A stretch of 64,000 nucleotides of DNA from Streptomyces sporangiiformans (GTDB taxonomy: Bacteria; Actinomycetota; Actinomycetes; Streptomycetales; Streptomycetaceae): contig NZ_VCHX02000320.1 in the NCBI RefSeq assembly GCF_005768555.2, positions 8,484 through 72,483 on the forward strand. Direction: 5' to 3'. The first letter of the stretch is position 1. The number at the start of each line of letters is the position of its first letter. The position numbers and the translations under genes were made by a program. Below, piece by piece: positions 1-10,544 of this stretch. The notes under the pieces are model-generated. The model ran no database searches, was not told where the DNA came from, and saw nothing but the letters and a program-made list of their open reading frames with translations.

Positions 1-30
1 CGCCCGCCGCCCGCCGCCCGCCGCCCGCCG
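1..30. repeat. Heptamer tandem repeat at window edge
   Basis: The unit CGCCCGC occurs four times head to tail plus two bases. It begins at the first base of the window, so the array probably continues to the left. It lies upstream of the xylanase promoter region; no function is evident. Confidence 0.8.
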
Positions 31-218
31 TACGTCACCCGGCGGCCGACCGGGTGCCGTCCGTGCCGGTTGAGATCGTCCCGGTCCCTTGACCGCGGTG
101 TCCGGTGATTCCGTGCTGCCCGGGTTCCGGCCCGCCCCGTCCGTCTGCCGAGTGGGAGCGGACGACGCATCCCCCTGCGCTTCAGTCCTTCCGTGATTTC
201 TACCTTGGAGGCACAGTC

Positions 219-1649
219 ATGGGCTCGTATGCCCTTTCCAGACCCGTTGTCCGCCGGAAGATCCGCGGCCTGCTGTTGACTCTGGTCGTCGGCGTCCTCG
301 GTGCGGTCGCCGCACTGGTCGCGCCGCCGACCGCACACGCCGCCGAGACCACGCTCGGCGCCGCGGCGGCGCAGAGCGGCCGCTACTTCGGCACCGCCAT
401 CGCCTCGGGCAGGCTGGGCGACTCGGCGTACACGACGATCGCCAGACGTGAGTTCAACTCGGTGACGGCCGAGAACGAGATGAAGATCGACGCCACCGAA
501 CCGCAGCGGGGCCAGTTCAACTTCACCGCCGGTGACCGCGTCTACAACTGGGCGGTGCAGAACGGCAAGCAGGTGCGCGGCCACACCCTGGCCTGGCACT
601 CCCAGCAGCCCGGCTGGATGCAGAACCTCAGCGGCAGCACGCTGCGCCAGGCGATGATCGACCACATCAACGGCGTGATGGCTCACTACAAGGGCAAGAT
701 CGCCCAGTGGGACGTCGTGAACGAGGCCTTCGCCGACGGAACTTCGGGAGCCCGGCGCGACTCCAACCTGCAACGCACCGGCAACGACTGGATCGAGGTC
801 GCCTTCCGCACCGCGCGCGCCGCCGACCCGGCCGCCAAGCTCTGCTACAACGACTACAACGTCGAGGACTGGACCTGGGCCAAGACCCAGGCCATGTACG
901 CCATGGTCCGAGACTTCAAGCAGCGCGGCGTGCCGATCGACTGCGTCGGCTTCCAGTCGCACTTCAACAGCGGCAGCCCCTACAACAGCAACTTCCGCAC
1001 CACCCTGCAGAACTTCGCCGCCCTCGGCGTCGACGTGGCCATCACCGAACTCGACATCCAGGGCGCCCCGGCCACGACCTACGCCAACGTGACCAACGAC
1101 TGCCTGGCCGTCCCGCGCTGCCTCGGCATCACCGTCTGGGGTGTGCGCGACACCGACTCCTGGCGACCGGAGCACACGCCGCTGCTGTTCAACGGCGACG
1201 GCAGCAAGAAGCCCGCCTACACCGCCGTCCTCAACGCACTCAACGGCGGCTCCTCTACGCCCCCTTCGGATTCCGGACCGATCAAGGGCGTCGGTTCGGG
1301 CCGCTGCCTTGACGTGCCCGGCAGCAGTACCACCGACGGCACCCAGCTCCACCTGTGGGACTGCCACAACGGTACCAATCAGCAGTGGACGTACACCGCC
1401 GCCGGCGAGCTCAGGGTCTACGGCAACAAGTGCCTGGACGCCGCCGGCACCGGCAACGGCACCAAAGTCCAGATCTACAGCTGCTGGGGCGGGGACAACC
1501 AGAAATGGCGCCTCAACTCCGACGGATCCATCGTCGGCGTCCAGTCCGGCCTCTGCCTCGACGCCGTCGCAGGCGGCACCGCCAACGGCACCCTGATCCA
1601 GCTCTACTCCTGCTCGAACGGCAGCAACCAACGCTGGACCCGCACCTGA
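219..1649 (+). CDS. xlnA: Secreted GH10 endo-1,4-beta-xylanase with C-terminal ricin-type CBM13
   Basis: Hydrolyses internal beta-1,4 bonds of xylan outside the cell. The 476-residue product has a Sec-type signal peptide (about 1-41, ending AHA), a GH10 barrel (about 42-345) and a ricin-B lectin/CBM13 domain with three QxW-type repeats (about 350-476). The acid/base Glu lies in WDVVNEAF (near residue 169) and the nucleophile Glu in ITELDIQ (near 277). Length and sequence closely match S. lividans XlnA as I remember it. The ATG at 219 has GGAG at 207-210. An upstream in-frame ATG at 105 would place 38 non-signal residues ahead of the signal peptide and was rejected. The esterase gene follows after 31 bp, so the two are likely cotranscribed. 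No TTA codon was found here, unlike in the esterase. Confidence 0.96.
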   Translation: MGSYALSRPVVRRKIRGLLLTLVVGVLGAVAALVAPPTAHAAETTLGAAAAQSGRYFGTAIASGRLGDSAYTTIARREFNSVTAENEMKIDATEPQRGQFNFTAGDRVYNWAVQNGKQVRGHTLAWHSQQPGWMQNLSGSTLRQAMIDHINGVMAHYKGKIAQWDVVNEAFADGTSGARRDSNLQRTGNDWIEVAFRTARAADPAAKLCYNDYNVEDWTWAKTQAMYAMVRDFKQRGVPIDCVGFQSHFNSGSPYNSNFRTTLQNFAALGVDVAITELDIQGAPATTYANVTNDCLAVPRCLGITVWGVRDTDSWRPEHTPLLFNGDGSKKPAYTAVLNALNGGSSTPPSDSGPIKGVGSGRCLDVPGSSTTDGTQLHLWDCHNGTNQQWTYTAAGELRVYGNKCLDAAGTGNGTKVQIYSCWGGDNQKWRLNSDGSIVGVQSGLCLDAVAGGTANGTLIQLYSCSNGSNQRWTRT

Positions 1650-1680
1650 GGGGACCTGCCACAAACGAAAGGGTGAATCG

Positions 1681-3051
1681 ATGAAGACCTACGGTGCGGT
1701 TTCTCCCGCCCCTCCACGATTACATCGCTGGTGGTCCCGGGTCGCCGCGGTGGTGGCGGCGACCCTCGCGATCGGCATGCTCGCCGCGGTGAATCCGGCG
1801 CCCGCCGAGGCAGCGACGGTGGACACCAATGCCTGGTATGTCCTGGTCAATCGCAACAGCGGCAAGGCGCTGGACGTCTCTGGCGCGTCCACCGCCGACG
1901 GCGCGCGGGTCAGCCAGTGGACGCGCAACGACGGAGTCAACCAGCAGTGGCAGTTCGTGGACTCCGGCGGCGGCTTCTACCGCCTCAAGGCCCGGCATTC
2001 GGGCAAGGTTCTCGACGTGGCCGGCGCCTCGAGCGCAGACGGTGCCGCGATCCAGCAGTGGGCCGACCACAACGGGGCCAACCAGCAGTTCCGCCTGGCC
2101 GACTCCGACGCGGGCCACGTCCGGCTGATCAACCGCACCAGCAGCAAGGCGGTGGAGGTGCAGGGCGCCTCCACCGCCGACGGAGGCAACGTCGTCCAGT
2201 ACACCGACTGGGGCGGCGCCAACCAGCAATGGCAGATGATCAAGCTGTCGTCCGGTGGCGGTGGCGGATGCGGCAGCCCCCCGACTCTGGCGAGCGGTAC
2301 GCACACGATTCAGAGCGGCGGTAAGAGCCGCAGCTTCATCCTCAGGGTTCCCGCCAACTACGACAACAACCACCGCTACCGGCTGATCTTCGCGTTCCAC
2401 TGGCGGGGCGGAACCGCCGGCGACGTCGCCTCGGGCGGCACGAGCGGGAACGCCTGGTCCTACTACGGCCAACAGGAACAGTCGAACAACGGCGCGATCC
2501 TCGTCGCCCCCCAGGGCCTCGGCAACGGCTGGGCCAATTCGGGCGGTGAGGACATCACCTTCGTCGACGACATGATCCGGCGCATCGAGGGCAGCCTCTG
2601 TGTCAACCCGGCACAGCGTTTCGCCACGGGATTCAGCTGGGGCGGCGGTATGAGCTACGCACTCGCGTGCAGCCGGGCGAACGCCTTCAGGGCCGTCGCG
2701 GTCATCTCCGGCGCCCAGATCAGCGGGTGCAGCGGCGGCACCCAGCCCATCGCCTACTTCGGAATCCACGGCATCAGCGACTCCGTCCTCAACATCGGGC
2801 AAGGGCGGTCCCTGCGCGACAGATTCGTCAGCAACAACGGCTGCACCCCCCAGAGCCCGCGCGAGCCCGTGCCGGGCAGCCGAACGCACATCACCACCGC
2901 CTACTCGGGCTGCCGTGCCGGATACCCGGTCCAATGGGCCGCGTTCGACGGAGGCCACATGCCCGGTCCGGTCGACGGCTCCCCCGGCGAAAGCGGCGTC
3001 GCCACCTGGACCAAAGCAGAGATCTGGAGGTTCTTCGCACAGTTCCAGTGA
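1681..3051 (+). CDS. Secreted CE1-type feruloyl (or acetylxylan) esterase with N-terminal ricin lectin domain
   Basis: Predicted to remove ferulate or acetate side groups from arabinoxylan, complementing the xylanase just upstream. The 456-residue product has a signal peptide (about 1-45, AEA cleavage), a ricin-type lectin domain of three repeats (about 48-190), a short Gly linker, then an alpha/beta-hydrolase of the LpqC/PHB-depolymerase-like CE1 group (about 198-456). The nucleophile Ser is about residue 319 in GFSWGG, a candidate Asp lies in HGISDSV and the His in FDGGHMPG. The lectin domain precedes the catalytic domain, the reverse of the xylanase. Codon 14 (1720-1722) is TTA, so translation should depend on the bldA tRNA. 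Ferulate versus acetate specificity cannot be read from the sequence. Confidence 0.88.
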   Translation: MKTYGAVSPAPPRLHRWWSRVAAVVAATLAIGMLAAVNPAPAEAATVDTNAWYVLVNRNSGKALDVSGASTADGARVSQWTRNDGVNQQWQFVDSGGGFYRLKARHSGKVLDVAGASSADGAAIQQWADHNGANQQFRLADSDAGHVRLINRTSSKAVEVQGASTADGGNVVQYTDWGGANQQWQMIKLSSGGGGGCGSPPTLASGTHTIQSGGKSRSFILRVPANYDNNHRYRLIFAFHWRGGTAGDVASGGTSGNAWSYYGQQEQSNNGAILVAPQGLGNGWANSGGEDITFVDDMIRRIEGSLCVNPAQRFATGFSWGGGMSYALACSRANAFRAVAVISGAQISGCSGGTQPIAYFGIHGISDSVLNIGQGRSLRDRFVSNNGCTPQSPREPVPGSRTHITTAYSGCRAGYPVQWAAFDGGHMPGPVDGSPGESGVATWTKAEIWRFFAQFQ

Positions 3052-3063
3052 CACGCCCGCACC

Positions 3064-3100
3064 ACGGAGTGGAGCCAGGATGATCCTGGCTCCACTCCGT
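3064..3100 (+). terminator. Strong hairpin after the xylanase-esterase unit
   Basis: Two perfectly complementary arms of 17 bases (3064-3080 and 3084-3100) enclose a three-base loop, starting 13 bases after the esterase stop codon. There is no clear U tract, as is common in Streptomyces. It probably ends the xlnA-esterase transcript and separates it from the downstream ABC gene. Confidence 0.85.
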
Positions 3101-3210
3101 CGACGTCTGCCAACGCAGCGGTGTCCGGTTCTCGCCAGTCCGCGGTAAATGCCTGGACTGAGAACCTCCCCTGACGGGAAACTTCCGACTTCCCAACCTC
3201 CGGGAGTGTG

Positions 3211-5130
3211 ATGGGGACAACAGATACGCGAGGGCCGACGCCGGGCAGGAGCGCGGTCGTTCTGGCACTGCGCCGCTACGGCCGGGAACTGCTGCGACTA
3301 CGACGGCTGGCCCTGCCCGCGCTGCTGCTGCCGGCCGTGGGCAACATCGGCATCCGCTACGTCGCTCCCCTGCTGATCGCCAAACTGGCAGGGCAGGCCG
3401 CCGACGACGGCGGTCTCACCCTCAGCTCGGCGCTGCCGTACGTGCTGGGCTTCGGCGTGACGCTGCTGCTCGCCGAGGCCGTGTGGCGGGTCGGGCAGCA
3501 CTGCCTGAACCGCGTGGACGCCCTCGGCATGGAACACCTGTATGTGAGCGGCATGGACGAACTCCTCGCCAAGGACGCGGCATTCTTCCACGACAACTTC
3601 GCCGGCTCTCTGACCAAACGGGTGCTGAGCTTCGGCAAGCGCTTCGAGGACTTCGTCGACACGGTGACGTACCGGATCGTGGGCAGTCTCGTCCCCCTGG
3701 TGTTCGGTGCCGTGGTGCTGTGGAGCTACGAACCGATGCTCGTCGCCGGCCTTCTTGTGATGATCGCGCTGACCGTGGTAGCCGCGACACCTCTGATCCG
3801 TCGCCGGCAGAGGCTCGTCAACGACCGTGAGGCGGCGATCGCCCGGGTCTCCGGCCACGTCGCCGACAGCCTCATGAACATGGAGACCATTCGGGCGTTC
3901 GCGGCCGAGGGGCGGGAGGCCGACGAACACCGCAGCCGTGTCGCGGACTCCCGGCGCCTGACGCTGAGGTCGTGGGACTACGGCAATCTGCGCGTCGACA
4001 CCCTGATCGCCCCCATGTCCGTGCTGACCAACGTGCTGGGCCTGTTGGTCGCCATCGCCTTCGGTGGCCCGGGCCAGGGAGTGGAGGAGGTCGTCGTCGC
4101 TTTCACCTACTACTCCAACGCGACCCAGATCATGTTCGAGTTCAACCAGATCTACCGGCGTCTGGAAAGCTCGATGACCGAGGCCGCGCAGTTCACGGAG
4201 CTGCTGCTGGATCCGCCCACCGTGCTCGACCCGACGGAACCCGAACCGCTCACACCGCGGGACACAGGCATCCGCTTCGAGGCGGTGACCTTCGCCCACG
4301 CGGGTGCGAAGCCGATTTTCCAGGGACTCGACCTGGACGTGCCGGCAGGCGCGCGGATCGGTCTGGTCGGCAGGTCCGGCGGCGGCAAGACCACACTCAC
4401 CCGGCTCCTGCTGCGGATGTCGGACATCGACGACGGACGCGTCCTGATCGGTGGGCAGGACATCAGCCGGCTGCGTCAGACCGACCTGCGCTCACTGATC
4501 GCCTACGTCCCGCAGGAACCCGCCATGTTCCACCGCAGCCTGCGGGACAACATCGCCTTCGCCCGGCCCGGCGCCGCCGACGAGGAGATCCACGCGGCGG
4601 CCGCGGCCGCGCACGTCACGGAGTTCGCCGACCAACTCCCCGACGGCTTCGGCACTCTGGTGGGGGAGCGGGGAGTCAAACTCTCGGGCGGCCAGCGCCA
4701 GCGCGTGGCCCTCGCCAGGGCCATCCTGCGCGACGCCCCGATCCTGCTGCTCGACGAGGCGACCAGCGCGCTGGACTCGGAGAGCGAGCTCCTCGTTCAG
4801 GACGCCCTGTGGCGGTTGATGGACGGACGTACGGCCCTTGTGGTCGCCCACCGTCTGAGCACCGTCGCCGGCATGGACCGTCTCGTCGTCCTCGACCGCG
4901 GAAGCGTCGTCGAGCAGGGCACCCACGAGGAGCTGCTCGCGGCGAACGGTGCCTACGCCAAGCTGTGGCAGCACCAGTCGGGCGGCTTCCTCGGCGAGAG
5001 CACCGAGTCGGCCCCCGGACGCCCGGTCCCAGGAGCCGGTTCCAGCGGGCTGCCCGGACCGGCCGACCCAGCGCCGGACGGGGACCGCAGGACGTCGTCG
5101 CACGCTCGTACGAGCACCGGGTCCACGTGA
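3211..5130 (+). CDS. ABC exporter half-transporter (fused permease and ATPase)
   Basis: A single-chain half-transporter that would homodimerise to export an unknown, probably hydrophobic, substrate. The 639-residue product has a six-helix type-1 exporter domain (about 30-330) and an ABC ATPase (about 345-590). All ATPase motifs are intact: Walker A GRSGGGKTT, Q-loop YVPQEP, signature LSGGQ, Walker B ILLLDEATSALD and H-loop AHRLST. The C-terminal 50 residues are Pro/Gly/Ser-rich and likely disordered. The start is ATG 3211 or the directly preceding GTG 3208; the GGGAG at 3202-3206 is close to either. A terminator precedes the gene, so it probably has its own promoter. There is no sign of the substrate or of a link to xylan use. 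Confidence 0.9.
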   Translation: MGTTDTRGPTPGRSAVVLALRRYGRELLRLRRLALPALLLPAVGNIGIRYVAPLLIAKLAGQAADDGGLTLSSALPYVLGFGVTLLLAEAVWRVGQHCLNRVDALGMEHLYVSGMDELLAKDAAFFHDNFAGSLTKRVLSFGKRFEDFVDTVTYRIVGSLVPLVFGAVVLWSYEPMLVAGLLVMIALTVVAATPLIRRRQRLVNDREAAIARVSGHVADSLMNMETIRAFAAEGREADEHRSRVADSRRLTLRSWDYGNLRVDTLIAPMSVLTNVLGLLVAIAFGGPGQGVEEVVVAFTYYSNATQIMFEFNQIYRRLESSMTEAAQFTELLLDPPTVLDPTEPEPLTPRDTGIRFEAVTFAHAGAKPIFQGLDLDVPAGARIGLVGRSGGGKTTLTRLLLRMSDIDDGRVLIGGQDISRLRQTDLRSLIAYVPQEPAMFHRSLRDNIAFARPGAADEEIHAAAAAAHVTEFADQLPDGFGTLVGERGVKLSGGQRQRVALARAILRDAPILLLDEATSALDSESELLVQDALWRLMDGRTALVVAHRLSTVAGMDRLVVLDRGSVVEQGTHEELLAANGAYAKLWQHQSGGFLGESTESAPGRPVPGAGSSGLPGPADPAPDGDRRTSSHARTSTGST

Positions 5131-5535
5131 CCGAGTCGGTTTCCGGACATCCTCGACCGCAGGCCGCGTCACGCTGATACGTCCGTCGCATGCGGCAAAC
5201 CGCGAAACGCCGAGGGCCCGGTCCGGGTATCCCGCCGCGGCCAGCCCCGGCCCACCTGTGCGAGGGCCAGGGCAAGGCCGGGCTCGTGGGCCGCCGGGTG
5301 CGCCACGGCCAGGCCTGGACGAGAGCGGCCGCCTCCTCGGCCGCGTGCAGGACGCGGTCGGGGCTTCGGCGTCGAAGATGTGCCGGCCCACTTGCTTCGC
5401 ATCGCGGATACGCCTGGGGCCGTCGGCGCGGCGTAGCGCTCCAACTGGCCCGTGGCTGGTCCGGGAGCCGCGCAGATTCGCGGCGAATGGTGCTGGAAAG
5501 TTCCCGAGTGATCGCGGATAGTGACTGCGGGTCTG
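5131..5535. other. Intergenic region without a recognisable gene
   Basis: About 400 bases between two convergent genes. Open frames exist on both strands but none gives a recognisable protein or a ribosome-binding site with a plausible start. It may hold decayed sequence; I see no tRNA or repeat in it. Confidence 0.5.
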
Positions 5536-5570
5536 GGTTGCCTGGAGGGGCGAAGCTCCTCCAGGCAACC
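5536..5570 (-). terminator. Hairpin terminator after the aldehyde dehydrogenase gene
   Basis: Perfect 13-bp arms (5536-5548 and 5558-5570) with a nine-base loop, lying 10 bases beyond the stop codon of the minus-strand aldehyde dehydrogenase gene. Confidence 0.85.
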
Positions 5571-5580
5571 GCTTGAGGTT

Positions 5581-7104
<1,524 letters not shown>

Positions 7105-7190
7105 GCGGCTCTGCCTCCCAGAGAAGCGCTGCCCGCCGTTGGGCAGCTCTGCGCGCGACGGTAGGCACCGGGAGGTTGCATGTACGTTGC

Positions 7191-7220
7191 GCGCCGGTGT
7201 GCCTGCTGGTGTGCCGGCGC
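7191..7220. promoter_or_regulatory. Possible operator in the aldehyde dehydrogenase leader
   Basis: Inverted repeat GCGCCGG (7191-7197) and CCGGCGC (7214-7220) with a 16-base spacer that holds two GGTGTGCC-like direct repeats. It lies in the 188-bp gap between the regulator and dehydrogenase genes. Binding by the neighbouring regulator is inference. Confidence 0.3.
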
Positions 7221-7292
7221 TGGTCCGGGTGGCCAGTTCCGGTGCGAGGCGAGGCGCTGCCCGTCCGGATGCGCGCAAGCGTGCTCGAAACG

Positions 7293-8597
7293 TCAGCCCG
7301 GCGCCCGCGCGTGAAGTGCCGACTGCTCGTTCTCCAGCTCCTCCAGGCGTGCTCGTACGGTTGCCGTCGGCCGCGCCGCAGCGAGCGCCCGCCAGACGTC
7401 GAGGTCGTCCTCGCCCCACGGCGCGTGGGCCCAGTCCGCAAGCAGGTCCGGGTCGCGTCGGGCGACGAGCGCCGCGCGCAGCCCGTCGGCGAGCCTTCTG
7501 CGCAACCGCGCCACCGCCGGTGCCTGCGAACCGGGCAGCAGCGGACCCGCGTACGCCCTCACGGCCGCCGTGACCGCACCGGTGCCGAGCCTTCGCTCCA
7601 CGACCGCGACGTCGGACTCGACCGGAACCGCCAGCCGATACGGCCGTGAGCCGAGCACCCCAGCACCGAGGAGACGCCGCAACCGGGCCAGTTCCGCGCG
7701 CAACGTCACCGGCGTCACCGACTCGTCCTCGTACAGCGCGCACAGCAGCTCGTCTCCGGTCAGCCCCTCCGGGTGCCTGGACAGGAGCACCAGGATCTCG
7801 CTGTGCCTGCGGCTCAGACGCAGCTTGCGGCCGCCCGCCAGGAGCAGTGCCTCGTCACGGCCCAGCGCCGTCAGTTCGAGCGCGTCGGTGGTGACCGGGG
7901 CCGGTGTGAGCAGCGCCAGCTGGGACTCCGCCGCACGTGCCACCGCCTGCACGAAACCCAGACTGTGCGGATGCGCGAGCCCGTCGCCGCCGGTGATGTC
8001 GACCGCGCCGAGCAGCCGTCCGGTGCGCGGATCGTGCACGGGAGCCGCCGCGCACGTCCATGGCTGCACGCGCCGGAAGAAGTGCTCGGCCGCGAAGACC
8101 TGCACCGGTCGATCGAGCGCCACGGCCGTACCCGGAGCATTCGTGCCGACCGCCGACTCCGCCCAGCGCGCCCCCGGCACGAAGTTCATCACGTCCGCCT
8201 TCTGCCGGGTCCCCGCGTGGCCCTCGACCCACAGCAGCCTGCCCTGCGCGTCGCACACCGCCAGGAGATGCTCGCCATCCGCCGCGAACGTGCCCATGAG
8301 TTCGCGGAACAGCGGCATCACCTGGGCCAGCGGGTGCTCAGCGCGGTACGAGCCGAGGTCACCGTCGGTGAGCTCCACGCACGCCGTGCCGTCCGGTCCG
8401 ACGCCGGCCCGTGCAGATCGCCGCCACGACTCGGCCACCACGGAACGCACCGGCCGCGGCACCGTGCCCGCCTCCGTGAACGTCTCGTGGGCGGCGCGCA
8501 GCACCCGCACCCGCTGTGCGGGATCGGCCCCCGGCTCCAGGGCCACCCATGGATCGGTCAACTCGGCCTCCCCGGAATGCGATGCGGCTTTGGACAT
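7293..8597 (-). CDS. GAF-domain transcriptional regulator (AcoR-like N-terminus, winged-HTH-type region)
   Basis: Likely the activator of the downstream aldehyde dehydrogenase gene. The 434-residue product has a GAF-type sensor region (about 75-230: RRSARAGVGPDG, GHAGTRQ, FAAEHFF, PVHDPRTG) resembling AcoR-family activators. In place of a sigma-54 AAA+ domain there is a region that looks like a winged-helix DNA-binding unit (about 270-340: RRHSEILVLLSRHPEGLTGDEL, VTPVTLRAELARLRRLLG). Sigma-54-independent AcoR-like regulators of this build are common in Streptomyces next to aldehyde dehydrogenase genes. The start MSKAASHS (ATG 8597) is preceded by GGGGTG. The C-terminal about 90 residues are helical and rich in Arg and Ala. 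The inducer is unknown. Confidence 0.8.
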   Translation of the reverse strand: MSKAASHSGEAELTDPWVALEPGADPAQRVRVLRAAHETFTEAGTVPRPVRSVVAESWRRSARAGVGPDGTACVELTDGDLGSYRAEHPLAQVMPLFRELMGTFAADGEHLLAVCDAQGRLLWVEGHAGTRQKADVMNFVPGARWAESAVGTNAPGTAVALDRPVQVFAAEHFFRRVQPWTCAAAPVHDPRTGRLLGAVDITGGDGLAHPHSLGFVQAVARAAESQLALLTPAPVTTDALELTALGRDEALLLAGGRKLRLSRRHSEILVLLSRHPEGLTGDELLCALYEDESVTPVTLRAELARLRRLLGAGVLGSRPYRLAVPVESDVAVVERRLGTGAVTAAVRAYAGPLLPGSQAPAVARLRRRLADGLRAALVARRDPDLLADWAHAPWGEDDLDVWRALAAARPTATVRARLEELENEQSALHARAPG

Positions 8598-8660
8598 CGT
8601 CACCCCGGTGGCGAGTGCGGACAAGCTTCGTGACCGCGCTCCTGGCAGGGCCCTCCCCAC

Positions 8661-8688
8661 GGCCCCGCCGGACCTGACCGACGGGGCC
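8661..8688 (-). terminator. Possible terminator after the PGRP amidase gene
   Basis: GGCCCCG (8661-8667) pairs with CGGGGCC (8682-8688) just beyond the minus-strand amidase stop codon. The stem is only seven bases, so this is a moderate call. Confidence 0.4.
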
Positions 8689-8694
8689 CGCCCG

Positions 8695-9306
8695 TCACGC
8701 GGAGCCGACGAGCCTCATGTAGCGCGTCCAGTCCCAGTTCGGCCCCGGATCGGTGTGATCCGAGCCCGGCACCTCGTAGTGCGCGATGATGTGCGCACGG
8801 TCCTTCGGGATGCCGTATCTGGTACAGATCGCCGCGGTGAGCTTCGCCGACTGCGCGTACATGGCGTCGGTGAAGTACGCGGGCTGATCCACCCACCCCT
8901 CGTGCTCGATGCCGATGCTGCGTGTGTTGTAGTCCCAGTTGCCCGCGTGCCAGGCGACGTCCCGCTCCCGCACCATCTGCGTGACATGTCCGTCGGCCGA
9001 CCGCACGACATAGTGAGCGGACACCTGCTTCTTCGGGTTCTGGAAGATGCGCAGGGTGTTCGCGTAGGTCGCCTGCGTCATGTGGATGATCAGGAAGTCG
9101 ACGGGATGGCTCGTCGGACGGTTGGACGCCGTGTAGTTGGCGGTGTGCGCGGGAGCCCACTCGGCAAGCGGGTAGTCGAACGCCTGGGTTTTCGCGTCGG
9201 CCCGTGTGCTGGGCAGTAACACGGTGGAGAGCGTGGCGAGGGCCGTGCTCTGCAGCAGGCGACGTCTGCTCGGGAGCGACTTGGGCACATAGCGGGTTCG
9301 GTTCAA
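8695..9306 (-). CDS. Tat-exported N-acetylmuramoyl-L-alanine amidase (PGRP/amidase_2 fold)
   Basis: Predicted to cut the amide bond between MurNAc and L-Ala in peptidoglycan outside the membrane. The 203-residue product has a Tat-type signal (SRRRLLQS, then a hydrophobic stretch, residues about 10-40). The amidase_2 fold follows, with candidate zinc ligands in LIIHMTQ, near IGIEHEG and in SDHTDPGPNW (His, Asp). A TTG start at 9306 is chosen because an AAGG-type site lies about 12 bases upstream and it places the Tat motif near the N-terminus; the frame is open further upstream. Codon 30 (9217-9219, minus strand) is TTA, inside the signal peptide, implying bldA dependence. A role in developmental wall remodelling is plausible. 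Confidence 0.85.
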   Translation of the reverse strand: MNRTRYVPKSLPSRRRLLQSTALATLSTVLLPSTRADAKTQAFDYPLAEWAPAHTANYTASNRPTSHPVDFLIIHMTQATYANTLRIFQNPKKQVSAHYVVRSADGHVTQMVRERDVAWHAGNWDYNTRSIGIEHEGWVDQPAYFTDAMYAQSAKLTAAICTRYGIPKDRAHIIAHYEVPGSDHTDPGPNWDWTRYMRLVGSA

Positions 9307-9530
9307 GGAAGGAACTGCCTTTCGACGGGAGTCTGATGAGGGGTGGGACGAGCTCCGGGTGATACCGCCGCACGCAGTGGCCGCGTAGCCGGCGGTCGAG
9401 TACCTGAGCACGCCGCAGGGCGTGTTGTGGTCGGCGCGCAGAGCAAGGATGGGGAGCAAGGGACGAAACAGACCCGGAGCATGGAGGCGCGTAGACCATA
9501 GGACGCAGAACCGGGATGTGGCTTCGAGGT

Positions 9531-10544
9531 TCAGCGCCCCAGCGTCGTCGCCGTTTCACGCAACCGTGCGTGCAGCCCGCGATGTGTCTCGCGCTTGGGC
9601 AGCCACTCCTTACGGAGCTTGGCCACACACGTGTAGTTGGTGTCGCAGACGTTGGCGAGCGGCGACTCGACGGCCTGGGTCGCGAACTGGTAGGCGTCCA
9701 GCTCGCTGAACCCGTAGTCCCGCACCAGCCACCGCACCAGGTCGAGCTGGGATATTCGGAACGCGTCCTCCAGAGGACGAGCCGAACCGGTCGAGATGAT
9801 GTGCGTGTCGGACTCGATGCGGGGCCAGGGCGTGGAGATCCCCTTGAGGAGCTCGACGATCACCACGGTGTTCATCGCACACTCGACGGCGACACCACAG
9901 GTCTCGCCCTCGCCCTGCCGCGCGTGCCCGTCACCGAGGCTGAGCAGCGCGCCGTCTACATTCACTCCGAGATAGCAGGTGACACCGGCCCGCATCTCCG
10001 GCGTGTCCATGTTCCCACCGTGCGCGTCGGGCACCAGTGCGGAGCGCACCTCCAGGTTGGCGGGCGCCACCCCGACGGTGCCGTGCATCGGATCCATGGG
10101 CAGCTCGACCTCGATGTCACTTTCCCGGGCACTGAACAACGCTGTCCGCCTGTCCCGGTCGAGCTGCCAGATCCACACGGTCTCCGGCAACGGCGGCTGC
10201 AGCGTGGCCGTGGTGTGCGTGGAGGTGAGCGCCCCGAACAGCGGGACCGTCGTCGACGCCGCCCAGTCGCGCGCCGGTTCGATCGACACAAAGTGCACCG
10301 CGACCGTGTCGCCCGGCTCCGCGCCCTCCACATGGAACGGGCCCGTCTGCGGATTGAGGAAGGGGAACTCACACACCTCGGACACCAAGTCCTTCTCGGA
10401 CCGAACCCGACCCGCGAAGCAGTCCTCCGTATACAGTTCGAGGACGGTGCCCGGCATGATCCGAGCCACCGGCGGTGCGCCGCCGAACGTCCATGCGTAC
10501 TCGCCCGGTTCCGGGCGCACGGTCAGGATCCGCGGGTCGCTCAC
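9531..10544 (-). CDS. fmdA: Acetamidase/formamidase family amide hydrolase
   Basis: Hydrolyses formamide or acetamide to ammonia and the carboxylic acid in the cytoplasm. The 337-residue product covers the family: the N-terminal substrate-domain motif PVARIMPGTVLELYTEDCF, then NPQTGPFHVEGAEPGDTVAVHF, DGALLSLGDGHARQGEGE and a C-terminal region with DAYQFATQAVESPLANVCD. The LGDGHARQGEGE segment is the usual family signature. It begins at ATG 10544 and stands alone, with about 365 bp of non-coding DNA upstream and the ROK gene beyond. No urea or amide transporter is nearby. The symbol follows the family name; which amide is preferred is not visible. Confidence 0.88.
   Translation of the reverse strand: MSDPRILTVRPEPGEYAWTFGGAPPVARIMPGTVLELYTEDCFAGRVRSEKDLVSEVCEFPFLNPQTGPFHVEGAEPGDTVAVHFVSIEPARDWAASTTVPLFGALTSTHTTATLQPPLPETVWIWQLDRDRRTALFSARESDIEVELPMDPMHGTVGVAPANLEVRSALVPDAHGGNMDTPEMRAGVTCYLGVNVDGALLSLGDGHARQGEGETCGVAVECAMNTVVIVELLKGISTPWPRIESDTHIISTGSARPLEDAFRISQLDLVRWLVRDYGFSELDAYQFATQAVESPLANVCDTNYTCVAKLRKEWLPKRETHRGLHARLRETATTLGR

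Noticed and set aside
105..218. N-terminal extension of the xylanase
   Set aside because: It would put 38 unrelated residues ahead of a good signal peptide, and GGAG lies right before the ATG at 219.
5131..5530. Possible small gene between the ABC exporter and aldehyde dehydrogenase
   Set aside because: Frames on both strands give Pro/Arg-rich translations with no start signals. A DUF779 gene, often found beside such dehydrogenases, was looked for and not seen.
7570..9219. Long plus-strand frame opposite the GAF regulator and amidase
   Set aside because: Ser/Arg/Pro-rich antisense translation across two real genes.
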